Part shown: positions 15,001 to 26,405 of the stretch, piece after piece
Numbering within the stretch: position 1 is the stretch's first letter
How the letters are laid out: every line of letters begins with the position of its first letter
Assembly: GCA_030068145.1 (NCBI GenBank)
Contig: JAPJBO010000317.1
Location: forward strand, 62,001-126,000
Direction: 5' to 3'
DNA from: Diplonema papillatum
Lineage: Eukaryota > Euglenozoa > Diplonemea > Diplonemida > Diplonemidae
Length of the DNA: 64,000 bases
Translations under genes and position numbers: made by a program
Notes under the pieces: model-generated
Databases searched by the model: none
Seen by the model: only the letters and a program-made list of their open reading frames with translations
Told to the model about the DNA's origin: nothing

Positions 15001-17813
15001 GTGCTGTTGTCCCAAGAACAAGAGAAGACCGCTTCTCTCCGAACGCGTGTCGAGGCGTTGGAGGCAGAATTGGCTCATCGCCCAACCGTTCGTTCTTTAG
15101 AAGAAGACACTCCAACGAGGATGCCCGGCAGTGATCCCAGCGTGCTGTTGTCCCAAGAACAAGAGAAGACCGCTTCTCTCCGGACGCGCGTCGAGGCGCT
15201 GAAGGCAGAATTGTCCGCCCTCGCTCCCCTCAGGAGCCACGCCGCTTCTCTCGAGACGCGAGCGGGCGCGCTTGCCGACGAGCTTTCTCTCTCCCGCGCC
15301 GCGGCCACTGAGTATCAGTCCGCAGCGGACGCCGCCGAATCGAGAGGAAATGACGCCTTGCGCAGACTCGACGCACTCGCATCCCAGTTTGAATCCGCGC
15401 AGCAGGAGCTGCAAGACGCGAACGCAGCCGTTTCGAACCTGCAGGCCGACGTCGCCAACGCCACAGGCCGAGCAGAATCGCTTGAGAACCAGCTTTCCCT
15501 CTCCCGTGCCGCGGCCACTGATTATCAGTCCGCAGCGGAAGCCGCCGAATCGAGAGGAAATGACGCCTTGCGCAGACTCGACGCACTCGCATCCCAGTTT
15601 GAATCCGCGCAGCAGGAGCTGCAAGACGCGAACGCAGCCGTTTCGAACCTGCAGGCCGACGTCGCCAACGCCACAGGCCGAGCAGAATCGCTTGAGAACC
15701 AGCTTTCCCTCTCCCGTGCCGCGGCCACTGATTATCAGTCCGCAGCGGAAGCCGCCGAATCGAGAGGAAATGACGCCTCGCGCAGACTCGACGCACTCGC
15801 CGCTGACTTCGAATTCGCCCAACGCGAGCTTCAAGACGCGAACGCAGCCGCGCTGAGCCTGCAGGCCGACCTTGCCGACGCCGCCGGCCGGGCGGAGGCG
15901 CTTGAGAGCCAGCTCGCCGAGGCGAGGGCGGAGCTTTCTTCCGAGAAGGACCAAAACGCCGCCGTTTTCCTGATGCTAGACGCGAACCTGTGCCAAGCCG
16001 AAGACAGGGCGCGGCGGCTGGAAGCGGAGCTGCAAGTGGCCCGTCAACCCGCTCCTGCAGAGCCCGCCACTCCACACGAAGCGCAACCAGCGGAGGAGAG
16101 CCCGCTGGGGACAGAGAGGGAGGAGGCGATGATCACCTACGCGGCCAACGTTGAGAAGCTGGGCTCGGAGCTGAGCATCGCGCGGAAACAGCGCGACGAA
16201 GCCGTCGCGCGCCTGAAGGCAGACCCCCGCCACCAGAGCTGGGACGAGGCGATGCCGATGACTCGGCAGGAGTCCGAAGGAGTGGACGAAGCCTTGGGCC
16301 TGCTGTCGCGCGAGGTCGCCGCACTCCTCACCGAGAAGAAGAGCTTGGAGAAGAGCAAGCGCGAGTCCGACGACCGCGCGAAAAGCTACTACCGAGAGAT
16401 ACAGCTGAGCTCCCAGGAAGCTTGGGGCACCGCCGGACACTTGAAGAAGCGCGATTTCGACGATGTCGAGACTGCGGAATCCGTCGCGAGCGACCAGTCA
16501 GCGAGGTCGAAAGACTCAGACGAAGCCTTCCTGCAGAGGGAGAGGGAAGAAGGCTGGCAGCGCACCGTCGAAGGAAAGTCGGCGCAGATCGCCGATTTGA
16601 CCGCGCGCTGCCTCTTCCTCGAGTCGCAGGTGTGCCACGGGGGGTTTTCTGCAAGATAAAGCACACCGACAAATATACAACCCGAATATCCCTATAGCCC
16701 TTTCTTGCTCAGACCCTAAACCCCCGGAATTTCAAGCGAACTTTAACTCTAAATAACGCTAAAAAGTGCATTACCTTAAAGGAACCTTTACAAAAAAGGT
16801 CAACCGGAGACTTCGGAACCCCCGATCTCTAAGTAAACGTACACTCTAGAAAAACGCAAAGATCTTAAGCATTGCATCACGTTGCGCGGTGTCAGGCGCA
16901 CCACCATCAAGTGTATTGTTAGAAAAAGCTGAGTGTTTTCCGAAGCCGTCAGCGGCAGCTTACACCGACGCAATTGTTATGGGGTGTTGCATGTTGTACA
17001 TCATGTAGCATCACATGTGCATAATTAAAGACATACCTGCAATCTCATGAAAAAACAGTTAGAAACCACGTGACCACACGCAATGCAACATGCTACCTAC
17101 GTAACATCTGCATCGGTTTGCTACCATATGAATGGGTAGTGTATGCCATTCCATAACATCCCAACGGACAGGTCCGCCTTTTCACGTCGGATGCGTCGAA
17201 GGCCCGGTCGTTGGAGGTGCAGCTTGCGCGGCAGAAGGCCGGAAATCAGGCGCTGATCGCCGAGAAGGTAGAGCTGCGCGCGGAGATCGAGGCGCAGGAG
17301 GGCGTCATCCACTCGCTCGTCGCGTCCGCCGCGACGCCGAAGACGGCGGCCAGCGTGAAGAAGGACTGGCAGGAGGCCGTCAAGGAAGCGATGCGTGCCC
17401 GCGAGGAGGCCCGCACGTGCCGGGCGAAGCTGCAGGACGCCGAGCTGAGCGTCACGGCCCTCGAAGACTGCTTGACGGCAGCCCTCCGGCAGCTGAAGGA
17501 CAGGGAGCGCGGCGGCATCGTGCCCAACGTTTCGGTCCTGCTGGCGCAGACCCAGCGAGGCACTGCGGCCGCGTGGTCGAAGACGAAGTCCGTCATCACC
17601 TGGGCCTCGGGCATCGCGGGACCGAGCCGGTTCGGCAGCCAGCGCCGCGGCAGCAGCAGCCAGCGCGCTGGAGAGCGGTCGGCCGCGATTTTCCCTTCTG
17701 AAATCGAGCCGATCCTGCCCCCGTCGTTTCCGGACGCCTCGCCGGCGACCCGCCCACGGCCCGCGGTTTCGAGCACGGACGCGCCTCCGTATTCTCCGCT
17801 TGACGGAAGGTAG
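1..17813 (+). CDS. Giant repetitive coiled-coil protein (5' partial, two exons seen)
   Basis: Exon 1 is open from the window edge to 16629 and exon 2 runs from 17172 to the TAG at 17811-17813. They join in phase 0 across a 542-nt intron (donor GTGTGC, acceptor ACAG). The frame has no stop upstream of the first visible codons, so the true start lies outside the window. The product exceeds 5,700 residues. It is almost wholly Glu/Gln/Leu/Lys/Ala-rich heptad-like sequence, as in golgin, myosin-tail or centrosomal coiled coils, with at least six separate tandem-repeat arrays. Around 14460-14680 lies a Pro/Ser/Gln-rich linker that breaks the coil. The exon-2 tail is coiled at first, then becomes Ser/Pro-rich and basic (SRFGSQRRGSSSQR) and probably disordered. 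No motor, kinase, membrane or GRIP domain was recognised in the visible part. A structural scaffold role is inference from composition only. Coding GC is far above the spacers. Confidence 0.85.
430..905 (+). repeat. 132-bp (44-residue) coding repeat array
   Basis: In-frame tandem units of 132 bp near the N-terminal part of the giant protein, seen by the recurrence of GACGAGCAC at 442, 574 and 706. Units carry LAAKQLREENKDLAAL and LKEQLSTQT. The last unit is shortened. Confidence 0.8.
1825..2320 (+). repeat. Three-copy coding repeat, TAQSEADDLRSELER type
   Basis: Three diverged in-frame copies of a segment with ELQLATAQSEADDLRSELER followed by EQERELS. Copy spacing is uneven, with small in-frame indels. 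Confidence 0.7.
3180..4000 (+). repeat. 210-bp (70-residue) coding repeat array
   Basis: Units begin with HQQELTLLRQELAEL and include DVERLTERVNQVTEELG and EAEDLRRKLRD. The marker CACACCAG recurs at 3191, 3401, 3590 and 3800. Spacings are 210, 189 and 210 bp, so one unit has lost 21 bp (7 codons, one heptad). Confidence 0.8.
5930..11580 (+). repeat. 207-bp (69-residue) coding repeat array with higher-order structure
   Basis: About 24 well-conserved 69-residue units lie between about 6650 and 11560, preceded by more diverged units from about 5930. A unit contains YSKLVAENDKLKAKLDEFEQ, then EEQQQGAEKS, then NEMLRVQNADLQARLQEAVQ. The glycine in QQGAEKS recurs once per unit and probably marks a break in the coil. 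Near-identical units recur at offsets of 414, 828 and 1035 bp (for example 9086, 9500 and 10328), so blocks of two and four units have been copied as wholes. Two unit types alternate inside these blocks: EEQQQGAEKSDEVE and QQEQQGAEKSHEIA. Confidence 0.9.
12420..13470 (+). repeat. Coding repeat array of 74-78 residues
   Basis: Four to five in-frame units carrying LNEKLEQLRAQTSEASDKLL, AAMTATIADMTAEADALRND and AAARSEE. The marker CTGAATGAG occurs at 12673, 12904, 13138 and 13360 (spacings 231, 234 and 222 bp). Confidence 0.8.
14690..15230 (+). repeat. 141-bp (47-residue) coding repeat array
   Basis: Units carry PSVLLSQEQEKTASLRTRVE and ALEAELAHRPTVRSSEEDTP. The exact spacing is 141 bp, with GATCC(G/C)AG at 14851, 14992 and 15133. 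Copies are almost identical, which points to recent expansion. Confidence 0.85.
15240..15920 (+). repeat. 210-bp (70-residue) coding repeat array near the C-terminus
   Basis: Three units with SRAAATDYQSAAEAAESRGN and LDALASQFESAQQELQDANA. The first two are nearly identical at a 210-bp offset (15296 and 15506); the third diverges in its second half. Confidence 0.85.
16630..17171 (+). other. Intron of the giant coiled-coil gene
   Basis: GT-AG intron of 542 nt. It begins GTGTGCC after a CAG codon and ends CGGACAG before GTCCGC. Reading phase is 0 on both sides, and codon-like, high-GC composition stops and resumes sharply at these points. The interior is AT-richer with no open frame. Confidence 0.75.
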
Positions 17814-18482
17814 AACCAGAAGCCCAGTAGTAAGTATCAGCATGATCAGAACCTCTGGCATCGCAGCACCGTAGTGATTGAACAGTCAGTACCGTGGTAG
17901 CCGAGTGTTCCTTGTAATCACTGTTTCACGCACGGACACGCGTCTGTATTCTGCGCTCGATGAAGGGTAGCAAGCTTCCGCTGCGGCACAGCACACAGCG
18001 CGCAGCAATCGTGAATGCTTCTCAACCACGATGGTTGTAAGGTTTCGAGACGGACAATTCTCATGAGATTGTGACTCAGCAATTAGCATCCTCGCGATGT
18101 TGCATCTCGTCGCTGTCTCTAGCACCAACAAGCCTTCGTGCTCGGAGTACACAAACGTTAAACCCTCGAGTCTCGAAAGTGGGCCACTTCTGGCTAACTC
18201 TCTTCGCAACCATTCTTGTTTATTTTCTGTTCATTTTCCAGAAAGCCTTGGCAGCTTGGTGGTAGCTCCGCAAAAACAAAACAAGGGAAAGGCCGCCGGC
18301 AGTCCGCAGGGGACTGCCGCCAACACGAAGAAGAAAATCACACGAACGTTCCGGCGCTTAGCGATTGCACTTCGCGCTTTCGGCACAGCGACGAAAATTC
18401 CGGCTGGTGCGCACGAACGAGTTCCCCACGTCCGACACTCCTCCCCGTCCGCTTTTTCTTTTTTGCGAGTATGCTAATACTA
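17814..18482. other. Spacer downstream of giant gene
   Basis: No conserved reading frame seen. Composition drops to spacer-like GC. The 3' untranslated region and terminator of the giant gene should lie in the first part, but no polyadenylation signal stands out. Confidence 0.4.
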
Positions 18483-18640
18483 CAGAAATAGTTGACTAGA
18501 CTTCTTTGGCGTGTGCTGACCACGATTGCGGTAGTCGGGGCACCTAACATAACCTAAAGCAGGACCGGCCCTCCTTTCGTGAGAAGAAGCGAAGCCTTTT
18601 TTTAATCTGCTCCGTCGAGAGCTGCGACTCAGCTATTCTC
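18483..18640 (+). repeat. Dispersed inverted-repeat element family C, copy 1
   Basis: Starts near AATAGTTGACTAGAC and ends near CTCAGCTATTC, with a conserved interior (CCACGATT, GTCGGG, AGCAGGACCGGCC). Other copies are at 23321-23455, 34444-34904 (interrupted) and 58647-58797 (reverse). Confidence 0.6.
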
Positions 18641-18681
18641 TCGTTCTTGCCCCCTCGCGCTGGGATTCCGTTTTTGTTTTC

Positions 18682-18775
18682 GTAGCAGCACGAAGAGAAG
18701 GGAGGAGACCGGAAACTCCCGGAGAGATGGTCCCCTGCACTTCAACTCGTCTCTTTCTCTCTCTCTCTCTTTTCG
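18682..18775 (+). repeat. Dispersed repeat family D, copy 1
   Basis: Contains GTAGCAGCACGAAGAGAAG, then GGAGACCGGAAACTCC, GAGATGGTCCCCTGCAC and a CT-rich tail. The same order occurs inside EMC2 intron 2 at 60203-60295, and in part at 19517-19630, 31430-31490 and 43546-43665. Confidence 0.6.
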
Positions 18776-20291
18776 TTTTATTTTTCCTGACCGAGGTTCG
18801 AAGTGCCACTGTCCTCAGGTTGTGTGCATGCGTGCACCTGCACCCTCGCCCGCGCCGACTGCCATTTTGTTCTCCGGTCTTTCTCATTCCTGCACCCCGG
18901 GTTTCAAGTCCCCCGTGCGGAGTCGGAAAAAAAGAGGGAGGGGGAAAAAGCACGATCAAAAAAAAAAAAGTAAAAAAAAAAAAAAAAAGAAAACTTACCT
19001 CCTTTTTCAGCTCACACCAAAAAACATTTACCCGCCGTCTTCGTTTAGCGTTCCCTTCCCGTTCAAGCTGGACGACAATCGAGAGGTACGTGTACGCGAT
19101 GCCCGCGTAGCGAGGGGAGCTAGCTTTAGGTATGAATGGCGCACGCAGCACAGAAGAGTGGTCGTCTGTCGAACGTTCATTAAAATCGTGGGATCTTGGT
19201 GTCGGTCACAAATTGTTTCGAACCTGACTTGCCAAAGCAAGCAAGTAAAGTGTACACGAAAGAAGCCAAGCGTGCCCCCCCGGTACGTATTAGCTGTAAA
19301 ACCCATTCGACGAAGGTCACCCCTTCAAGCGAACCATAACTCTAAAACCGCCACGCGCCGCCGTAGGCCGGCGCAGCGGCCAAGAGAAAAAAGATAGCCC
19401 GCAGTGACGGCGACTCTTCTTCACAAGGCGAACCCATCAACCACCCACCAGATTTGAGCACATAAACCACATGGACTGCCTCCCCCGTGCATGCCCCCTG
19501 GCGGCGTACATCAGCGGCATGCAGCGCGCCTCCGAAGCCGCGTACACCGCCGTGGGAGGACGGAGAGGCGAGGTGGCTGGAAACTCCTCGGAGACGTGCC
19601 TATATAACGTGTCTCTCTCTCCCACGCTCTCTCCTTCTATCAAGTGTGTGGACTCCGGCATCTGCTCCCTTCGCACGTAGAAAAGGAGCCGAGACCACGT
19701 TGTTAACAAATGCGGAATCTGTGTCGATCGCGAAGGATCCTGAACTTGGCTAGCCGAATTAAGTTAGATAGGTGTCGGTCGCAAACTTGGCTGGCCGAAA
19801 TGTGCTTAGTAAACACGCACGCCACTTTTTTCGCACTAAAGAACACTTTCGGCGAAGGTCACCGGCTTCGAAAGCCCAGGGTTCTCACGTGAGCTTTCAC
19901 TCGGAACCCCACCAACAACACGAAATCGACAGGACCCGCGATACACCACTACACAAAGAGGACACGCGAGGAATACACACAAAAAAAAAAAAGCACAAGA
20001 GAGGAGAAAGCACAAAGGTCGGAAAAGAAACCGTCTAGAAAGAAAACAACACGGCTGCCCCACCCGATCCGGACGGACCACCAGACAGCGGCAGAAGAAA
20101 GCGGGAAGGAACCGGCGAGCAGAGGGGAAGCGCCGCGCACCGAAAGAAAGCGGAGCGGAGCATACGGGGACTCCTCGAGCCTAGCGGCTTTCCGTCGCGA
20201 CCGCGTCCTGCGCGTTTTCCTCGTTCTCGGATCCGAGTCTTTCTGAAGAAAAAGAAGAAGAAAAAAAAGAAGCAGCCCCCCTTTCCCAACG
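18776..20291. other. Gene-free spacer with A-tract
   Basis: Holds a purine stretch with a long A-run at about 18957-18990 and a shortened family D copy at about 19517-19630 (CAGCGCGCCTCCG through the CT-rich tail, including TATATAA). Sequence at about 19340-19390 (CGCCGCCGTAGGCC) also recurs in EMC2 intron 2 near 60025. No gene was recognised. Confidence 0.4.
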
Positions 20292-20536
20292 ATGAGCCAC
20301 TTTCTGATGAGGGAAGTCAGCGAGGAGGCGAGAGTGATGAGCAGAGTCAGGCCTGTGGACGTGCAGTCGTTCCTGCTGACGGTGTTTGGCTTCGTTGGCG
20401 TTGTCCCGAAATGGGGCGACTACGAAAGTAATAAAAACGAAATGTCAGGAACGTACCGACTGCATGTTACCCCTGGTGTGTTCCATTTTTGTTTGTGTCT
20501 TTCGTAGCCCCACAAGACGGCTATCCCGGATGGTGA
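20292..20536 (+). CDS. Candidate small two-exon protein (54 residues), unrecognised
   Basis: ATG at 20292 follows a GC-rich leader. Exon 1 (20292-20427) encodes MSHFLMREVSEEARVMS and then a hydrophobic stretch, SFLLTVFGFVGVVP. An 80-nt intron (donor GTAATA, pyrimidine-rich tract, acceptor TCGTAG) would join it in phase 1 to exon 2 (20508-20536), ending GYPGW-stop. The acceptor is strong, but the donor does not fit the GTRTGY pattern of the other genes here. No family was recognised. The hydrophobic segment could be one membrane span. This may equally be chance. Confidence 0.25.
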
Positions 20537-22962
20537 AATGAAAGCGAGAATTAGGGGTAAGCCCTGGTAATTGCTAGCGCACAAAGTTTTTGCGTGATCG
20601 ATGGATCAGGCAGAATAGATGCTCTGTTCCACTCTCTTTCGCAGCGCGGTTCGGAAAACAAGCTAGCAGCTACCAGGGACTTTTTGTGCTTGCAAGGCCA
20701 GACACGGAGGTTACAGGGCCCGCAGGACCCACAGGTGGGGTCTACAGCAAAGAGCAAAGCAGCAACACGCCCACGAAGGTCGCTTACCAGGATCACGGGT
20801 CATCAGAAAAAGCTCGCGCAAACGTGGATTAAAAATCTTTCCGGCCATGTAAGTTGCCATTGTAGCATTGTTACAGATTATTTAACCGTGTTGTTCCCGA
20901 ATTTTCGGGGATTAGAATAACCCCCTGTTGCCAACTGACTACTGAAGAACAATTTCTCCGGTTCAGTTTTGCGCACTCAACACAACCCACACCACAGCAC
21001 GCTGCTCTACCTTCGTCCACTAGGATGGAGACGGCAATGGACTGAAAGAATGGTGCATTCCAGCACCTCCGCCCTGCTTTCTCCGGAACGGCCGAAAGCG
21101 TATGTGTTGCGCGGCCTGTTTCGCCTGTGGTGCGAGCCTCGCGTGTTGAGAGTGTGGGGGGGAGCGACGGGCTGGGTTTCTGCTGAATGGCAGCGTACCG
21201 TACTTGTCAAAGTGCAAAGTGTAATGTATTCCGAATACATTACACTTGGTCAGCACGCCCTATGCATAAGTACAGTTGGATGACAAGAATGGGGCTCCGT
21301 CCATGTGTGGTGAGCCAACTTACCAACCCCCCTGAAAGCGACTTGAGCTCGGTTACGACAGCGCTCGACTTTTTCGCTCGATTACGCTGATGCAGGTTAT
21401 CGCCACAGATTATTTGCATCCTATCCCAAGACTACAACGCTCGACAACATCCGACCGCAAGGGGTGAATTGGCACGTATGTTGGAAGTACTTATCGAAGC
21501 AGGGCCCAGGTAATACAAGGTTCGCCGCAACCTTTCTTGTGACTAGGATCCGTACTTGTCATCCTATGCGTGGTGCGCTGCGGCACGCGGCCACTGAGTG
21601 CGATTCCAGCACTGGCCGGCTGCTATCTAATGTGATGGAAATCCACCCCCCCTCCCCCCGGTTAGCTCTGCGCAGAGGAGAGAGAGAGAGGAGCTTGTTC
21701 GCGAGGCCTGACCTGCAGAGTGCTTGGAGCCCCGCCTTCTCTCCCTGATGAAACATCGCCACAACAAGGCGCTGCTTCCGACCGGACAACCACAAGACGT
21801 GTCTGGTCGGGCGACCAAGCACTCGGGCGGGAAAAGGTCGACATGGCTGCTTGAATTGCTTAACGAAAGAAACAACCACAAACGAAGAACAAACGACGTC
21901 CCGCCTCGGAAAAATAGAATGCCGAGGGGGTAGGGGAAACGGGAGGGGGTTTGGTTCGAAAGATTAGGCGTCGCGTTGCACTGTGTAAATGTCTCCACCT
22001 TACCTTCGAGTGCGTTTGCCACAGCGGTTTGCTACCGCTTTTTGCTCCCAACTTGTCATGACAGCATCACGCGACACAGATCACTTTCCCCGTGTTGACT
22101 CGAGACTGCCCTCGACTCTTTGTTTTTCTTACCAAAAAAAAGCACGAAATGTTGGAGGAAATGAGAAGCTCGTCGCCGCAGACCGTGGCGTTTTCACTCG
22201 CGTCCTGAATCCAGCTTTAAAAAAACGATCAGGCAGGGGGTCTTTCAGGGTCCTTTTCACACCACTGTCTGTCTATAGGAGAGGATGCACCGGCTCAGCC
22301 AGACAACCCCCGGAGCATATATTGTAAGAAGCGCGAATCTCCCCTGATGATGGACCCCTCACAAACGCACGGTGCACCAGTGCACCAGTCATTCATGACG
22401 GTGAACATTCAGTTGTCAACGTTGCCATTGTTGCCACTAGTACACCGTGCAGGATTCACGTCCCAGAAACGGTAAAAAACAGGAAAAAAGAAAAAAGTCT
22501 CCAATCCAACGAAAAAGCAAGGGTGGCAGGGGAAGGATGGAACCCAAGAAAGAAGAGGAAAATAAATCGCCGGAAACACAAGAAACAGCGAGGCCCTCAG
22601 GGGTTCTATCTTCTTTTTTTTTTTCATTCCTTCCTTGTACATTCCTCGTTTTCTTTCCCTCCTTCTGCTTCTTCCTCTTTTCTTTTTTTGCTGTTCTTCT
22701 TTTATATCAGCGCAGTTCGTGGCCTACCACCCCTCCGGCCGGAAATAATTCCGGCAGGATTAGGTCCTGGGGTAATGAAGTTCCACCTTGATGACACCAT
22801 CCAATGTCTCTAACAAAGGAGGGGGGCAATTGACCACGAACTGTGTTGATCTCATACAATGAACGACAGGGCCTTCGCTTGGCATTTCTTTGCCTGAAAC
22901 TCAGTCAGACCACGGATAACAGTTCACCCCAGTAGCTTCCGTCAAAACCAGCGCCTCGGATT
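20537..22962. other. Gene-free spacer
   Basis: No conserved protein or RNA recognised. The only clear structure is a perfect 15-bp-arm hairpin at 21217-21247. Confidence 0.4.
21217..21247. repeat. Perfect short palindrome
   Basis: Two 15-bp perfectly inverted arms (AAGTGTAATGTATTC and its complement) with a single-base centre. It is too tight for a long stem in RNA and may be a footprint of a mobile-element excision or a binding site. Confidence 0.6.
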
Positions 22963-22970
22963 AGTACGTT

Positions 22971-23114
22971 GTACTGACGGGAACATTTCCGGAACAGCAG
23001 TTGCACATGAAAGAGAAAACCGAAGTCAACGAAGAAGTCCTCGTAATAACCCCGGAGGAACCTAAAAGGACGATTTCGTTGACCCAAATGCAAAGCCCAA
23101 CTCTGGAAATGTTC
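22971..23114 (+). repeat. Terminal-inverted-repeat element family B, copy 1
   Basis: Left end GTACTGACGGGAACATTTCC and right end GGAAATGTTC form the inverted ends. The conserved interior includes AGTTGCACATGAAAGAGAAAA. Related copies are at 32748-32984 and inside EMC2 intron 1 at 59170-59377. Confidence 0.6.
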
Positions 23115-23320
23115 TCCCCCTGGCCGAGTAAAATAAAGGGTGCTCAAAACGTACACTTTTAAAACTGATCGAGTTCACCACCTCCCCCAAGCCAAGCCCC
23201 TAATGAACGATGAGAGCATCGGAGTCTAGTCCCCCCCACCCCCATCCCCTGTTTTCGCGATCTCAATTATCACTCGCTGAGCCTCGGCCTTTTTCTTTTT
23301 GAAAGTATGCTAATACTGCA

Positions 23321-23455
23321 GGGAATAGTTGACTAGACCTCTTGAGTTTGTGCTAACCACGATTTGGGGAGTCGGGAGAACCTACAAAGCCAAAAGCAGG
23401 ACCGACCCCCGCAGTCTCCATCTGTCTTTGTCAAGAGCTGCGCCTCAACTATTCC
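23321..23455 (+). repeat. Inverted-repeat element family C, copy 2 (uninterrupted)
   Basis: About 135 bp, with ends GGAATAGTTGA and TCAACTATTCC as an 11-bp perfect inverted repeat. This is the cleanest copy and defines the family boundaries. Confidence 0.65.
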
Positions 23456-25390
23456 TTGTCGCAATAGCCCCCCTACCCGCTGCCCTGTCCGCTGACTCTG
23501 TTTCCCGCGCCGATGATGGTGAAGGGAACGTGTCCGGAACAGCTGGTTGCGCATGACAAGAAGTATGTTAAAGCCAAAGAAAGTGCTGCTGCGGGTGTTC
23601 GACGGTTGGCAGCATACTGTGGAAATTACCAAAACGGTTGGCCTTTTTTTTCACAGGAGCCACAGCCAACTGCCCCAGGCCTAGCCTGAGGAGCGGAAGT
23701 TCCCCAGAGAGATAGTCCACTTTCACTCGGGAAAGGTCAGCGGTACACGTGCAGGTCACGTCAGGGTGGGAAGACGCCCCTGGGACTGCAAAGGTGCTAC
23801 TACCCCCGCAAATCAAGTGCCTCGGAGGGTGCGAAACGCCAGTGGCACAGTTAGGGTGTTCGGTCAAGCATGCACGGTAAATTTCAGCCTCAGAAGCTCG
23901 GAGTCAAAGAAGGTGTGTCCGAGGCAAATCGGGTGTGCAAAAAGCGGGTGCCACCCTCGCTTTCGGGCGTGCGTTTTCCACGCGTTTCGAACTCGAGCTT
24001 CGGCACCAGCCTCTCAGGCTGGCCTCCGCCGTGCTGTTTACGCGGGGAGGGGATGTTCTTTTCCGCGAAAAAATTGGTCCCCCCAACCAGCGTGGCTCAG
24101 CGGGGCGACACCGCCTGAGCTTCGCTCCAGCGCCGGCAGGGGCAGCAGCACTGACTTTGTAGCAGCAACAAACGGCCGAATGGCAATGCCAGCCACCCCT
24201 ATGTTACTACCTGTTTCGAGCTCAGGCTCAAGTGACTGATCTGAAGTCCCCACCCCCTATACGGACCGACTGTGACGAGCTACGAACAGCCGCCTGACAA
24301 ACCCGACTCACACCGCAGTCCTGTCTGCAGACACTCAGGTTCCGCGCTGATGATGGTCCGCCTTATGTGTCCGTGGCTTAAAGGACCGAAACACGGCGCA
24401 GACGGGACCAGTGCGGTGTTGAGCACATACCCATTCCAAGCACGTTCTTGCAATCCCCATACGGACCAAGCCGTATCCCTTGCGCCTTACGTCTCCGCAT
24501 AAAATCCCACCGATAGTACCGCCCCCCTTCCTCTCTCGCCTCTTTCCTCTTTGCTTTATATTCATTCGAAAGAACAACGTGAAACTCAACGAAAGGTTCG
24601 AAGGTTCAATGTAGCAAGCAAAAGTATGAAGGCCGCAACGTTTCAGCGTGCTCAAGCCTTCACCGACAGGCACAACGAAGCTCTCCGCGAACCTGCAACT
24701 GGTGCTACAAACCTTTGAAAAGGGAAAGAAAATAAACCGCCGCCAACGAAAACCCGAAGTAGACGGGAATCCATCCTAGTCACGTGCAAGGCAAGGCCAG
24801 AAGGGTGACACGCTGCCACACAAAAGCGAATCAGGCCCGTGAACTCCATGGTTAGCGGTGTGGCTGTTACCTGTGATAAACTATCCATCCCACCTACGAC
24901 TTGGGAAACGCACCCAATAGACCGATTGGCACCATGAAGATGCGTCCAGATGCCCTGAAGAACGGCTGCGAAAAACATGGCGCTTCACAAGAAGGCAAGT
25001 AAGACCGTTACCTGTACGTTTGTCGCGAAGCAGCGTTTCTAGCTGGGACACTTCAGTACTGCTGCTCTCCTCCTGCAGTGCGGGTTCTTCGCCTTTCAAG
25101 GCTTTGCGTCCCGGGTTGCCGCAACCGCAGGCAAAATAGCCCGGAGTGAACGTTTTCCGCAACTCGCATCTCACCTGTACCTTCCTCTTTCTACCTTGGG
25201 ACCAGTGGGTAGCTGTATGCAGCACTGGTGCAGTACTGGTGCGCTGTCCATTTCAGGACCACCAAAAAGCTGCGAGTCAGAGCAAAAAGAACTGACAGCA
25301 TCCGAAACAGAACGAACAGTCCGCATATTAAAAAAGGAAAAAAAGCACAATTTTGGTACCCCCGAAAAACCGAAGTAGCAAAGTAGACGC
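23456..25390. other. Gene-free spacer with dispersed repeats
   Basis: Part of family B (TCCGGAACAGCTGGTTGC) lies at about 23528-23560. A hairpin-rich region at 23885-24030 resembles 32170-32270 (CAGAAGCT/TTGGAG and AGCGGGTG motifs). The identical 81-bp repeat lies at 24378-24458. No gene was recognised. Confidence 0.4.
24378..24458 (+). repeat. 81-bp repeat, identical second copy at 35293-35373
   Basis: Begins TTAAAGGACCGAAACACGG and ends TTCTTGCAATCCCC. The two copies, 11 kb apart, show no mismatch by eye, so copying was recent. Confidence 0.8.
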
Positions 25391-25394
25391 AAGA

Positions 25395-25765
25395 TCTACG
25401 AACAAACTACGCAGGAACTGCGCAATACGGGGTAGGTAGGGCTACAGTTTTATACTCCTTATGCTGGCAGCATGATACGCAGCTGGGGTGGCTGTACGAG
25501 TGTCTAAACGGTCCTGACAGGGCTTATAGAACTTGCCACTGCGGCAAAGCGAAAGTCCAGTACAGGAAACTTATAAAATGTAGCCGTTGCTGTTTCACAG
25601 ACCCCGCACGAACTACACAGGAACTACGCAATACGGGGCAGGGCCACATTTTGGTACTCCATGTGCAGCTGGTGGCTAACTGAGTGTCTAAACGGTCCTG
25701 ACAGGGCTTACAGAACTTGCCACTGCGGCGAATAAAGAACGTCCAGCGCACTTATGAAGTGTAGC
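25395..25765 (+). repeat. Imperfect tandem duplication, about 190-200 bp
   Basis: AACTACGCAGGAACT and, about 100 bp later, GTCTAAACGGTCCTGACAGG appear twice, at about 25402/25605 and 25499/25685, with small indels between copies. A short third trace (GAACTACGCAATATGGG) lies at about 25970. Confidence 0.7.
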
Positions 25766-25816
25766 CCGGGAACAGGTATCCACCGTACCGATAACCGGTA
25801 ACCGAACTACGCACGT

Positions 25817-25889
25817 GGCAGTGTAGCTGAGTCGAGGTGGGCGACTCCGGAGCCACTGACCCGGGTTCAAACCCCGGCGATCGGATTTT
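25817..25889 (+). repeat. tRNA-like sequence, probable SINE head or tRNA relic
   Basis: An A-box-like TAGCTGAGTCGAGG lies about 40 nt before a B-box GGTTCAAACCC at 25864. The T arm is perfect: CCGGG, loop TTCAAAC, CCCGG. The acceptor strands do not pair (GGCAGTG against CGATCGG) and the D arm fails, so it is not a normal tRNA gene. Confidence 0.4.
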
Positions 25890-26405
25890 GAGTGTAATGG
25901 ACCTTTCTTCAGAGGGGCTCACGCACTCAAAGTTCGTCTTATACGCATGAACTACGCACGAACTACGGATGAACTACGCAATATGGGGGTTTCGGGGGTA
26001 CCAACAAAGTATGCCGCCCAAGCAAGGGAAGCACAAAATCAAACGCCCTCCAAATGTCTCCGGATGGACTTTAAAACACCGGCCCCCTTCATACAATACC
26101 GAACACCGGAACCGCACCCACAACAAAACCTTTGCTGCCTTGCCTGCCTACGGTAGCTGTTCCTTCGTTTTTCGGTCGGACGCACCACCCACAAAAACTA
26201 GTCCGCACTCACGACTCAGCCGTTGAAGTAGGGGACTTGTGCTTGTTGAAGATGCGACAATAAGCGATGCAGAAAAGAGAATGCACCCACAGACCATTTG
26301 GAAGAAGAACCCGGTTCCAGCGAGAACGTTTTTCGACGGCGCATGGAACGCAGTAGTCCGGTGGTCACAAAGAACAGGGCCCGCTTTAATTTTCATTTTA
26401 GCCAC

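Noticed and set aside
25817..25889. Possible functional tRNA gene
   Set aside because: The T arm and B-box are good, but the acceptor and D stems do not pair. Kept only as a tRNA-like repeat.
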